A stretch of 64,000 bases of DNA from CAIWHR01 sp963726765 (GTDB taxonomy: Bacteria > Pseudomonadota > Gammaproteobacteria > Burkholderiales > Casimicrobiaceae). The stretch lies in NCBI GenBank assembly GCA_963726765.1, contig CAVSDH010000004.1:124001-188000 (forward strand), read 5' to 3'. Shown here one piece after another: positions 1-8,651 of this stretch; the stretch's first letter is position 1; each line of letters begins with the position of its first letter. Under the pieces are notes generated by a model. That model saw only the letters and a program-made list of their open reading frames with translations, had not been told where the DNA came from and did no database searches. Made by a program: the position numbers and the translations under genes.

Positions 1-2
1 TG

Positions 3-483
3 AAGGGAATCCATCTCGCCGGCATTCTCCACGATATCGGGAAAGTGAACGTCCCCATCGAGGTCCTGAACAAGCGGGGCCCCTTGACACTTCACGAACG
101 TCAGCTGATTCAGAGCCACGTCGAGGTAGGGTTCGAAATCCTGAAACGCGTATCGTTTCCCTGGCCCATCGCCACGATGGTGCATCAGCACCACGAGCGC
201 CTCGACGGCAGCGGGTATCCGCATGGGCTGACGCGTGACGCGCATCCTGCCGGAATCGCGAATCATCGCAGTTGCCGACGTGGTCGAGGCAATGATGATG
301 GCGCGTCCCTATCGACCGGGATTGGGCCAAGGCGCGGCATTGGCTGAGATTCTCAACGGGCGCGACCGGCTCTACGACGCCAAAGTCGTGGATGCCTGCT
401 TCGCGTTGCTCGGACCCGAGGGCTGGACGTTTTCCGGCGTGCCCATGCGCCGCTGCCACGCAGCCGGGGATGCCGTGGCGTGA
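3..483 (+). pseudogene. HD-GYP domain protein (c-di-GMP phosphodiesterase), C-terminal part, frameshifted
   Basis: The left edge of the window cuts this gene, so only the C-terminal half of an HD-GYP domain is present. Motifs visible in the first frame are HDIGK (residues 10-14 of the fragment) and HHERLDGSGYP, the metal-binding HHExxDGxGYP signature. HD-GYP proteins hydrolyse cyclic di-GMP. At about position 240 the frame breaks: one frame ends after GLTRDA, and the family sequence resumes one frame over as ILPESRIIAVADVVEAM and runs to a stop at 481-483. Removing one base near 238-243 restores a continuous protein, so either a sequencing indel or a recent mutation explains it. N-terminal sensor domains lie outside the window. 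Confidence 0.8.
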
Positions 484-545
484 ATCCGTGGTCGCGTGCC
501 GCCAATGGCACGTCGACGCACGTCCGTTAGTGACCATCCGGTTGG

Positions 546-660
546 TTGCGCCCGGGCATCAGCATCGAGCGCATTCGTCCTGGCCACCCGCAGCAAAACG
601 GACGGCACGAACGCACGCACGTCTTAGGTACGACCCGTTACCTATGTCACCGGGACAGCC
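546..660 (+). mobile_element. Relic of an IS481-like transposase C-terminus and element end
   Basis: In the frame starting at 546 the translation contains IERIRPGHPQQNGRHER, which matches the conserved C-terminal part of the rve integrase core in IS481-type transposases (the PxxPQQNGRHER box). Nothing upstream encodes the rest of the DDE domain. The match stops at about 622 and is followed by TTACCTATGTCACCGGGACA (638-657), which resembles the termini of such elements; that resemblance is from memory. The fragment lies between the frameshifted HD-GYP gene and tRNA-Ser. It is far too short to be active. Confidence 0.5.
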
Positions 661-671
661 CGCCTGTGCAC

Positions 672-765
672 TGGCGGAGACGCAGGGATTCGAACCCTGG
701 ATACAGGTTTTGGCCCGTATGCTCCCTTAGCAGGGGAGTGCCTTCGACCACTCGGCCACGTCTCC
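672..765 (-). tRNA. tRNA-Ser (anticodon GCU)
   Basis: Read on the minus strand the sequence folds as a class II tRNA: acceptor GGAGACG paired with CGTCTCC, D-arm GGCCGAGTGGTCGAAGGC, anticodon stem CTCCC/GGGAG with loop CTGCTAA giving anticodon GCU, a long variable arm, T-arm with GGTTCGAATCC, discriminator G and an encoded CCA at 672-674. It decodes AGC/AGU serine codons. It lies about 80 bp downstream of lysC in the same orientation, has its own promoter (778-807), and borders a transposase relic on its 3' side. Confidence 0.97.
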
Positions 766-777
766 GGGAAGGCGGTG

Positions 778-807
778 ATTTTACCGGTCGCGCACCGCCC
801 GCGTCAA
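778..807 (-). promoter_or_regulatory. Sigma-70 promoter of tRNA-Ser
   Basis: On the minus strand a -35 box TTGACG (802-807) and a -10 box TAAAAT (778-783) are separated by 18 bp, each 5/6 to consensus. The predicted start lies about 6 nt before the mature tRNA 5' end at 765. The stretch between the -10 box and the start is GC-rich, as at stringently controlled stable-RNA promoters. The call is from sequence only. Confidence 0.6.
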
Positions 808-843
808 ACAAACGCGCCAAAATTCATCCGTCAAAACCGTCAG

Positions 844-2091
844 TTACGCGACCTCGGGCGCACGGTCGAGCGCGAAGATCTGGTGCAGCACCCGCACCGC
901 GAGCTCGAGGTATTTCTCGTCGATCACCACCGAAATCTTGATTTCGGACGTCGAGATCATCTGGATGTTGATCGCTTCGCCGGCGAGCGCCTTGAACATG
1001 CGACTCGCGATGCCGGTGTGGGACCGCATGCCGATTCCGACCACCGACACCTTGCAGATGCGGTTGTCGCCGATGATCTCGCGCGCCTTGAACGCCTTGC
1101 CGCGCTCGCCGCCGAGCACGTCGAGCGCCTTCTGGTATTCGGTCCGATTGACCGTGAACGAAAAGTCCGTGTGGCCGGAAGCCCCGATGTTCTGCACGAT
1201 CATGTCGACGTCGATGTTGGCATCGGCGATCGGCCCGAGGATCGCGTAGGCGATTCCCGGTCGGTCCTCCACTCCCATCACCGAGATCTTCGCCTCGTCG
1301 CGGGTGAACGCAATGCCGGAAATGATCGCCTGTTCCATGGTTTCGTCTTCCTCGTAAGTGATGAGCGTGCCTTTCGAGTCCGCTTCCGGGTCCTCGAACG
1401 ACGACAGCACGCGCAATTTCACCTTGTACTTGCCGGCGAATTCGACCGACCGTATCTGCAGGACCTTCGACCCCAGGCTCGCCATTTCCAGCATTTCCTC
1501 GAACGTCACGCGGTCGAGGCGGCGGGCCTCGGGCACGATGCGCGGATCGGTCGTATAGACGCCGTCGACGTCCGTATAGATCTGGCACTCGGCGGCGCGC
1601 AGCGCCGCCGCCAGCGCGACGCCGGAAGTGTCTGAGCCGCCCCTGCCGAGCGTCGTGATGTTGCCGGCCGCATCGACGCCCTGAAAACCGGCGACGATGA
1701 CGATCGACCCACCCTCGAGATCGGCGCGCATCCGCGCCTCGTCGATCGACAGGATCCGCGCCTTGGTGAACGCGCTGTCCGTCAGCACGCGGACCTGGCC
1801 ACCCGTATAGCTGCGCGCCTTGAGTCCCATCTCATGCAGGGCGATCGCGAGGAGTCCGATCGTGACCTGCTCGCCCGTCGAGGCGACGACGTCGAGCTCG
1901 CGTGGATCGGGGTTGGCCGAGAGCTCCTTCGCCAGTGCGAGGAGGCGATTGGTTTCGCCGCTCATCGCGGAAACGACGACGACGAGCTGGTGACCCTGCC
2001 GATGAAAACGCGCGACGCGACGCGCGACATTCTTGATCCGGTCGACGCTTCCGACCGACGTGCCGCCGTATTTCTGAACGATCAATGCCAT
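844..2091 (-). CDS. lysC: Aspartate kinase
   Basis: LysC phosphorylates aspartate, the first committed step toward lysine, threonine, methionine and diaminopimelate for peptidoglycan. The 415-residue protein begins MALIVQKYGGTSVGS; the KYGGTSVGS box (7-15) is the N-terminal kinase signature and TTLGRGGSDTSGVALAAAL (146-164) the second active-site box. The C-terminal third (about 265-415) holds two ACT regulatory domains, which fits a monofunctional, feedback-inhibited enzyme. The reading frame extends 38 codons further upstream, but that stretch is not family-like, so the ATG at 2089-2091 was chosen. fabF lies upstream in the same direction and tRNA-Ser downstream. Confidence 0.96.
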   Translation of the reverse strand: MALIVQKYGGTSVGSVDRIKNVARRVARFHRQGHQLVVVVSAMSGETNRLLALAKELSANPDPRELDVVASTGEQVTIGLLAIALHEMGLKARSYTGGQVRVLTDSAFTKARILSIDEARMRADLEGGSIVIVAGFQGVDAAGNITTLGRGGSDTSGVALAAALRAAECQIYTDVDGVYTTDPRIVPEARRLDRVTFEEMLEMASLGSKVLQIRSVEFAGKYKVKLRVLSSFEDPEADSKGTLITYEEDETMEQAIISGIAFTRDEAKISVMGVEDRPGIAYAILGPIADANIDVDMIVQNIGASGHTDFSFTVNRTEYQKALDVLGGERGKAFKAREIIGDNRICKVSVVGIGMRSHTGIASRMFKALAGEAINIQMISTSEIKISVVIDEKYLELAVRVLHQIFALDRAPEVA

Positions 2092-2140
2092 GGGGATTGC
2101 CGTGTGCCGGCGAGCGCACCGCGTGCTCGCGGGGTCGCGC

Positions 2141-3379
<1,239 letters not shown>

Positions 3380-3505
3380 GGTGGCAGAGGTGGCGCGGGA
3401 CGGCGGAGCATCGCGCTTTCGATCGATCGCGTGAATGCCCGCCGCGGCGCGATGGAGCGCGCCGGTGGAACAGCCGGTGGTGCATGCCCCCCGGCGTGCG
3501 CGCGG

Positions 3506-3745
3506 CTATTTCTTGGTGTGCGATCCGATGTAATCGATGGCCTGCTGGACGGTGGTGATCTTTTCCGCTTCCTCGTCGGGGATTTCGGTCTCGAATTCCT
3601 CTTCGAGCGCCATCACGAGCTCGACGGTATCGAGCGAGTCGGCCCCGAGGTCGTCGACAAACGACGATTCGTTCTTGATTTCGCCTTCCGCGACGCCCAA
3701 CTGCTCGGCGACGATCTTCTTGACGCGTTGTTCGACGTTTTCCAT
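3506..3745 (-). CDS. acpP: Acyl carrier protein
   Basis: This is a 79-residue acidic acyl carrier protein that holds growing acyl chains on a phosphopantetheine arm. The attachment serine is Ser37 in GADSLDTVEL, and the protein is Glu/Asp rich throughout, as in the family. The frame extends seven codons upstream, but the ATG at 3743-3745 is preceded at correct spacing by GGGAGGA, which fixes the start. It sits between fabG and fabF, the usual place in proteobacterial fab clusters. Confidence 0.97.
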   Translation of the reverse strand: MENVEQRVKKIVAEQLGVAEGEIKNESSFVDDLGADSLDTVELVMALEEEFETEIPDEEAEKITTVQQAIDYIGSHTKK

Positions 3746-3846
3746 GCGCTTCCTCCCGAGGGGCAAACTTGCTCAGACAAACCGGGTGATTTTACCAGAA
3801 CCGCCCCGGCATTCTTGCCAGTGGCGGGAAGGTCGGAATCCGGCCG

Positions 3847-4599
3847 CTAGGCCATGTACATGCCGCCGTTGACGTGCAGCGTCGCGCCCGTGATGTAGGC
3901 GGCCTGCGGCGACGCGAGAAAGGCGACCGCGCCGGCGACGTCCTCGGGCGTGCCGAGGCGCCCCAGCGGAATGCGCCCGAGCAACGCCTGGCGCTGGACA
4001 TCGGCAAGGGATTTCGTCATGTCGGTGTCGATGAATCCCGGCGCCACGCAGTTGACGGTGATGTTGCGGCTTCCCACTTCCTGCGCCAGGGACTTGGTGA
4101 AGCCGAGAAGGGCAGCCTTTGCCGCGGCGTAGTTGGCCTGACCGGGATTGCCGCTCGTCCCGACGACCGAGCCGATCTGGATGATGCGTCCGTGACGTGC
4201 CTTCATCATTCCGCGCAGCACGGCCTTGGCGAGGCGGAAGACGGACTTGAGGTTCGTCGTCATGATCGCGTCCCATTCGTCGTCCTTCATCCGCAGCAGC
4301 AGGTTGTCGCGCGTGATTCCGGCGTTGTTGACGAGGATCGTGATCGCTCCGAAGCGGGCCTCGATGCCGGAAATCGCCGCATCGATCGCGCCGCCATCCG
4401 CGACGTCCAGAAGAATTCCCGTTCCCCCATGGCCTGCGCCTTCGAGATACGTCGCGATCTTCTTCGCGCCCTCTTCCGTCGTCGCCGTCCCGATGACCGT
4501 TGCGCCCGCCGTTGCAAGAGCCTTCGCTATCGCTTCGCCGATGCCGCGCGTCGCGCCGGTCACGAGCGCCACCTGTCGTTCGAGCGTCGCATTCGTCAT
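3847..4599 (-). CDS. fabG: 3-oxoacyl-ACP reductase
   Basis: FabG is an NADPH-dependent reductase that converts 3-oxoacyl-ACP to 3-hydroxyacyl-ACP. The 250-residue short-chain dehydrogenase has the cofactor motif GATRGIG (15-21), NNAG (91-94), catalytic Ser144 and the YxxxK pair Tyr157/Lys161. A longer upstream frame overlaps fabD; the ATG at 4597-4599 has a GGGAGA ribosome-binding site and gives the normal family length. fabD ends 24 bp upstream and acpP starts about 100 bp downstream, consistent with one operon. Confidence 0.97.
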   Translation of the reverse strand: MTNATLERQVALVTGATRGIGEAIAKALATAGATVIGTATTEEGAKKIATYLEGAGHGGTGILLDVADGGAIDAAISGIEARFGAITILVNNAGITRDNLLLRMKDDEWDAIMTTNLKSVFRLAKAVLRGMMKARHGRIIQIGSVVGTSGNPGQANYAAAKAALLGFTKSLAQEVGSRNITVNCVAPGFIDTDMTKSLADVQRQALLGRIPLGRLGTPEDVAGAVAFLASPQAAYITGATLHVNGGMYMA

Positions 4600-4622
4600 C
4601 ACGATTCTCCCGTCCCGTCGAT

Positions 4623-5555
4623 TCAGGCCGCGAGCGCGGCTCGCGTCGTTTCGATATCGGCGCCGGCATCGAGCGCATAGCCCTTGAGGGTGCGATCGAT
4701 GCGCTTGCTCATGCCGGTCAGCACGCGTCCCGGTCCGCATTCGACCACGTGGGTCACGCCGCGCGCCACGAAAGCCTGCAGCGTTTCCACCCATCGCACC
4801 GGGCTCGCCGCCTGGAGGGCGAGGGCAGCGCGGATAGCGTCGGGATCGGACTTCGACTGCGCGTCGACGTTCTGGACGACCGGAATCGCGGGAGCGAGAA
4901 ACGGCACGGTTGCGAGCCTCGCGGCGAGCCGCTCGCCGGCGGGCTTCATCAGCGAGCTGTGGAAAGGCGCCGACACCGGCAGCAGGACGCCGCGTTTCGC
5001 GCCCCGCGCCGCGGCGGCGGCGATCGCCCGTTCGACCGCATCCCGGTGACCGGCGATCACGACCTGCTCAGGCGTGTTGAAATTGACCGGTTCGACGACC
5101 TGCCCTTGTGCCGCTTCCGCGCAGGCTGCGGCAACCGCGGCGGCATCGAGTCCGAGAATCGCCGCCATTGCCCCAACGCCTGCCGGCACGGCTTCCTGCA
5201 TGGCCTGCGCCCGAAAACGCACCAGCGGCAGGGCATCGCGGAACGAAAGCGCGCCCGCCGCGACGAGCGCCGTGTATTCACCGAGACTGTGGCCGGCGAC
5301 GATCGCGGGCGGGGGACCTCCCGCGGCCTGCCACGCCCGCCACACGGCGATTCCCGCGGTCAGCATCACGGGCTGTGTGTTCACCGTGCGGTTCAGCGCT
5401 TCCTCGGGCCCCTCGGTGACGAGCGCCCAAAGATCTTCGCCGAGAATCGTCGAAGCCTCGTCGAACGCGGCCTTCACGACCGGATGTTCCTCGAAGCCGG
5501 CCATCATCCCGACCGATTGCGATCCCTGCCCCGGAAACACGAATGCCATCGACAT
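4623..5555 (-). CDS. fabD: Malonyl-CoA:ACP transacylase
   Basis: FabD transfers malonyl from CoA to ACP to supply the extender unit. The 310-residue protein opens with AFVFPGQGSQ and carries the nucleophile motif GHSLGEY with Ser90; SAPFHSSLM holds the catalytic histidine. Three in-frame ATGs lie close together (5567, 5555, 5549). The middle one was chosen because the GGTGAG formed around the fabH stop is well placed as a ribosome-binding site. The longest alternative would overlap the fabH stop. Either way translation looks coupled to fabH. Confidence 0.95.
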   Translation of the reverse strand: MSMAFVFPGQGSQSVGMMAGFEEHPVVKAAFDEASTILGEDLWALVTEGPEEALNRTVNTQPVMLTAGIAVWRAWQAAGGPPPAIVAGHSLGEYTALVAAGALSFRDALPLVRFRAQAMQEAVPAGVGAMAAILGLDAAAVAAACAEAAQGQVVEPVNFNTPEQVVIAGHRDAVERAIAAAAARGAKRGVLLPVSAPFHSSLMKPAGERLAARLATVPFLAPAIPVVQNVDAQSKSDPDAIRAALALQAASPVRWVETLQAFVARGVTHVVECGPGRVLTGMSKRIDRTLKGYALDAGADIETTRAALAA

Positions 5556-5560
5556 GCCGC

Positions 5561-6517
5561 TCACCATTCGAGAAAGATCGAGCCCCACGTGAAGCCGCCG
5601 CCGACACCGAGCAGCATCACGCGTTGCCCCGCGACAAGGCGCCCGTCGCGCACCGCCTCGTCGAGTGCGAGCGGGATCGACGCGGCCGACGTATTGGCGT
5701 GGCGGTCGACCGTGGAAACTACCTTTTCCAGCGGGATACCGAGCTTCTTCGCAGTCGCATCGATGATCCGCACGTTGGCCTGGTGCGGGACCAGCCAATC
5801 GATCGCCGCGGCGGAGACGCCGTTCGCGGCGAGTGCCTCGTGCGCCGAGTCCGCCAGGACCTTGACTGCGAACTTGAAGACGGCGCCTCCTTCCATCTTG
5901 ACGTACGGCGAGCCGACAATGGCGCCATCGGCAATCGTGCCGTTCACGCAAAGAATATCGCGATATCGGCCGTCGGCATGCAGGTGGGCCGACAGGATGC
6001 CGGGAACCTTCGAGGGCACCAGCACTACCGCTCCGGCACCGTCGCCAAAGAGCACGCAGGTGGCGCGGTCGCTCCAGTCGATGATGCGGGAGTAGATTTC
6101 GGCCCCGACCACGAGCGCATTGCGCGCCATTCCCGAGGCGACCATGCGGTCCGCGACGGCGAGCGCATAGACGAAACCGCTGCAGACGGCCTGCACGTCG
6201 AATGCGGGGCCGCCGGCGGCGCCCAGCTTGGCCTGGAGGATGCATGCGGTCGACGGAAACACGACGTCCGGCGTCGTCGTGGCAACGATGATGAGGTCGA
6301 CGTCCGCGGGCGCGATGCCGGCTGCGCAGAGCGCGGCGCGCGACGCATTGAGGGCGAGATCGCTGGTCTGCTCGTCCGGCGCCGCGATGCGCCGCTCGCG
6401 GATTCCGGTGCGCGCGCGTATCCATTCGTCGCTCGTGTCGACGCGCCGCGAGAGTTCAGCGTTGGTGAGAATGCGTGCCGGGAGGTAGCTGCCGGTCCCC
6501 GCGATGCGGCTATGCAT
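5561..6517 (-). CDS. fabH: 3-oxoacyl-ACP synthase III
   Basis: FabH starts fatty-acid synthesis by condensing acetyl-CoA with malonyl-ACP. The 318-residue protein shows the triad Cys112 (AVCSGFVYAL), His245 (VPHQANVR) and Asn275 (RHANTSAAS), and the C-terminal GGGFTWGS typical of the family. The frame extends 42 codons upstream into plsX; the ATG at 6515-6517 is preferred because MHSRIAGTGSYLP is the conserved N-terminus. The start overlaps the plsX stop by 8 nt, so the two genes are translationally coupled. Confidence 0.97.
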   Translation of the reverse strand: MHSRIAGTGSYLPARILTNAELSRRVDTSDEWIRARTGIRERRIAAPDEQTSDLALNASRAALCAAGIAPADVDLIIVATTTPDVVFPSTACILQAKLGAAGGPAFDVQAVCSGFVYALAVADRMVASGMARNALVVGAEIYSRIIDWSDRATCVLFGDGAGAVVLVPSKVPGILSAHLHADGRYRDILCVNGTIADGAIVGSPYVKMEGGAVFKFAVKVLADSAHEALAANGVSAAAIDWLVPHQANVRIIDATAKKLGIPLEKVVSTVDRHANTSAASIPLALDEAVRDGRLVAGQRVMLLGVGGGFTWGSIFLEW

Positions 6518-7568
6518 CGGGAGTGGCGTCGACGAGTCCGGGCGTGGTCGCGGGCGCGCCCGGTCGCGGCATCGCCGCCATGCGCTGCGCAATGCGGTCC
6601 AGCACGCCATGGGATGCTTCTGCGTGCGCCTTGCGCAGCGCAAACTTGAACGCGAGCGCGTCGGCGCTGCCGTGACTCTTGACCACCACGCCCATGAGGC
6701 CGATCAGCGTGGCGCCATTGTGCCGCCGCGGGTCGACGCGACGCTTGAACGCGGTCAGCGCCGGGTAGGCGAGCAAGGCGGCCAGCTTGCGCAGCGGATT
6801 GCGCGTGAATTCGGTCTTGAGGAACTCGTAGAGCACGGTGACGAGGCCTTCCGACGCCTTGAGGGCCACGTTGCCGACGAAGCCGTCGCACACCACGACG
6901 TCGGTCGTCCCCTTGTAGATGTCGTTTCCCTCGACGTTGCCGTAGAAGTTGAGGCCGGAGGCTCGCAAGAGGTCCGAAGTGGCCTTGACGACATCGTTGC
7001 CCTTGATGTCCTCCTCGCCGATGTTGAGAAGCCCCACGCTGGGTCTCTCGATGCCGTCGACCGCGGCCGCCAGCGCCGTGCCCATCACGGCAAACTGCAC
7101 GAGCTGCTCCGGCGTGCAGTTGACGTTGGCGCCCAAGTCGAGCACGGTCGTCGTGCCCGTACGCGTCGGCAGCTGCGACGCGATGGCGGGCCGGTCGATG
7201 CCGGGGAGCGTTTTCAGGACGAAGCGCGAGATTGCCATCAGTGCGCCGGTATTGCCGGCGGAGACGCACGCCTGCGCGGTGCCATCCTTGACGAGGTTCA
7301 CCGCGACCCGCATCGACGAGTCCTTTTTCCGGCGCAGCGCCTCCGCCGGAGGTTCCTGCATCGCCACGACTTCGGACGCGGGATGGATCGAGAGGCGAGT
7401 CGAGGCGGGCGACCGGTGCTTGGCCAACGCGGCCCTGAGCGGGCTGTCGAGACCGACGACGATCACCCGTGCGTCCGGCGTCTCCTCGAGAAATTTCAGC
7501 GCGGCCGGGATGGTGACCGATGGGCCGTGGTCGCCCCCCATTGCATCGACGGCTACCGTAACCGGCAT
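6510..7568 (-). CDS. plsX: Phosphate acyltransferase
   Basis: PlsX makes acyl-phosphate from acyl-ACP, the donor that PlsY uses for glycerol-3-phosphate acylation, so it links fatty-acid synthesis to phospholipids. The 352-residue protein begins with VAVDAMGGDHGP, the family signature, and contains the conserved ACVSAGNTGALMA and LDLGANV segments. It lies after rpmF and overlaps fabH by 8 nt. The length is normal. Confidence 0.97.
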   Translation of the reverse strand: MPVTVAVDAMGGDHGPSVTIPAALKFLEETPDARVIVVGLDSPLRAALAKHRSPASTRLSIHPASEVVAMQEPPAEALRRKKDSSMRVAVNLVKDGTAQACVSAGNTGALMAISRFVLKTLPGIDRPAIASQLPTRTGTTTVLDLGANVNCTPEQLVQFAVMGTALAAAVDGIERPSVGLLNIGEEDIKGNDVVKATSDLLRASGLNFYGNVEGNDIYKGTTDVVVCDGFVGNVALKASEGLVTVLYEFLKTEFTRNPLRKLAALLAYPALTAFKRRVDPRRHNGATLIGLMGVVVKSHGSADALAFKFALRKAHAEASHGVLDRIAQRMAAMPRPGAPATTPGLVDATPDA

Positions 7569-7731
7569 GTCGGGATCCGGAAAATGCGCGTGGTCGACGA
7601 AAGGGGACGCGCGGCGGGCGCCTGCGTCAGCTTCACGTCCGGAAGTTTACCCGCTGCCGAGGGGCGGCGGCACGAACACGCGGCGCGACGCACGATATGC
7701 CGACGACGCGTGACGCAGCCGCGCGGGAGTG

Positions 7732-7914
7732 TTACTCGTCCGCCTTGGTCTTGACGACCTTCCTGCCGCGGTAGTAGCCCGACGGGCTGATGTGATGCCG
7801 CAGGTGCGCCTCCCCGGTCACGGGTTCGACCGCCAGCGACGGGGCGGTCAGAAAATCATGGGCGCGATGCATGCCGCGCTTCGACGGCGACTTCTTGTTC
7901 TGCTGGACAGCCAT
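7732..7914 (-). CDS. rpmF: 50S ribosomal protein L32
   Basis: This is a 60-residue basic protein beginning MAVQQNKKSPSKRGMHRAHD, the conserved start of bacterial L32, and ending in a lysine/arginine-rich tail. It has no zinc-binding cysteine quartet, so it is the cysteine-free form. A GGAGAG ribosome-binding site precedes the ATG. It lies between yceD and plsX, as in many proteobacteria, which ties ribosome assembly to lipid synthesis in one transcript. Confidence 0.97.
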   Translation of the reverse strand: MAVQQNKKSPSKRGMHRAHDFLTAPSLAVEPVTGEAHLRHHISPSGYYRGRKVVKTKADE

Positions 7915-7966
7915 GGCACTCTCCTATCGATTCTCGTACAAATCGGCTCGTGCCGCCCGCGGGCGG

Positions 7967-8536
7967 TCAGGCCTTCGGTTTCCTTCCCGGGCGGGTCTTC
8001 AGCGCAGCCAGCGCGCTGAACGGTGATGAATCCTCCGCCGAGTGCGATCCGGTGCGACGATCGCCTTTCATCTCCGCCGTGACGCAATCGCCGCGTCCGC
8101 AATGGGGCGCGAAAGGCAGCGTCAGCAGCAGCTCGTCCTCCACCAGCACCCGCGGTTCGAGCGGCACGTCGGCGACGACGACTTCGTGTTCGTCCTGCTC
8201 GTCGAGGCTCGCCATCTCGCGCTCGTCTCGCGCGAGCAGCAGCACCGTTTGCTGCGCCACCTTCCATGAGAACGGCCGCAGGCACCGCTGGCACTCGAGC
8301 GTCACTGCGCCGTCGAGGGTCACTTCGAGTGCCGCCCGGCCCAAGGCATCGGCAACGCCGGCGATTCGCCACCCGACCGTAGCGGCATCCTCGCCCGGGC
8401 CGCCGACCAATTGATCGGCAACGCGCGGAAGGTCTGCGGCACGAACAGCCCCCGCAAGCTCCAGGCCCCGCGCCGCCATGTCCATGGCATCGAACGAACC
8501 GTCGCGGCGCGTGGCCGCTGTCTGGCGCCCGGTCAT
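7967..8536 (-). CDS. yceD: YceD family protein (DUF177)
   Basis: This is a 189-residue DUF177/YceD protein, linked in the literature to 23S rRNA or ribosome accumulation, with the molecular role unsettled. Four cysteines in two pairs, Cys82/Cys85 (ECQRCLRPF) and Cys146/Cys151, could hold a metal. The middle is strongly acidic. It is the first gene after the near-consensus promoter at 8619-8647 and is followed by rpmF 52 bp downstream, the usual pairing. Confidence 0.92.
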   Translation of the reverse strand: MTGRQTAATRRDGSFDAMDMAARGLELAGAVRAADLPRVADQLVGGPGEDAATVGWRIAGVADALGRAALEVTLDGAVTLECQRCLRPFSWKVAQQTVLLLARDEREMASLDEQDEHEVVVADVPLEPRVLVEDELLLTLPFAPHCGRGDCVTAEMKGDRRTGSHSAEDSSPFSALAALKTRPGRKPKA

Positions 8537-8618
8537 CCGCTGCCTCCGTACGTTGCTTCGGCCAACCGCCCGCGCACCCGACCGCAGCTACGAATGGGCC
8601 GACCGGCTAAAACATAAG

Positions 8619-8647
8619 ATAATAGCGCGGACCCCGACGCATGTCAA
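8619..8647 (-). promoter_or_regulatory. Near-consensus sigma-70 promoter of the yceD-rpmF-plsX-fab operon
   Basis: On the minus strand a perfect -35 box TTGACA (8642-8647) is followed after exactly 17 bp by a -10 box TATTAT (8619-8624, 5/6). The predicted start near 8612 leaves a leader of about 76 nt before yceD. The promoter overlaps the 5' end of the divergent maf-type gene: its -35 box lies only 5 bp from that start codon, so expression of the two directions could interfere. Confidence 0.7.
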
Positions 8648-8651
8648 AAAA

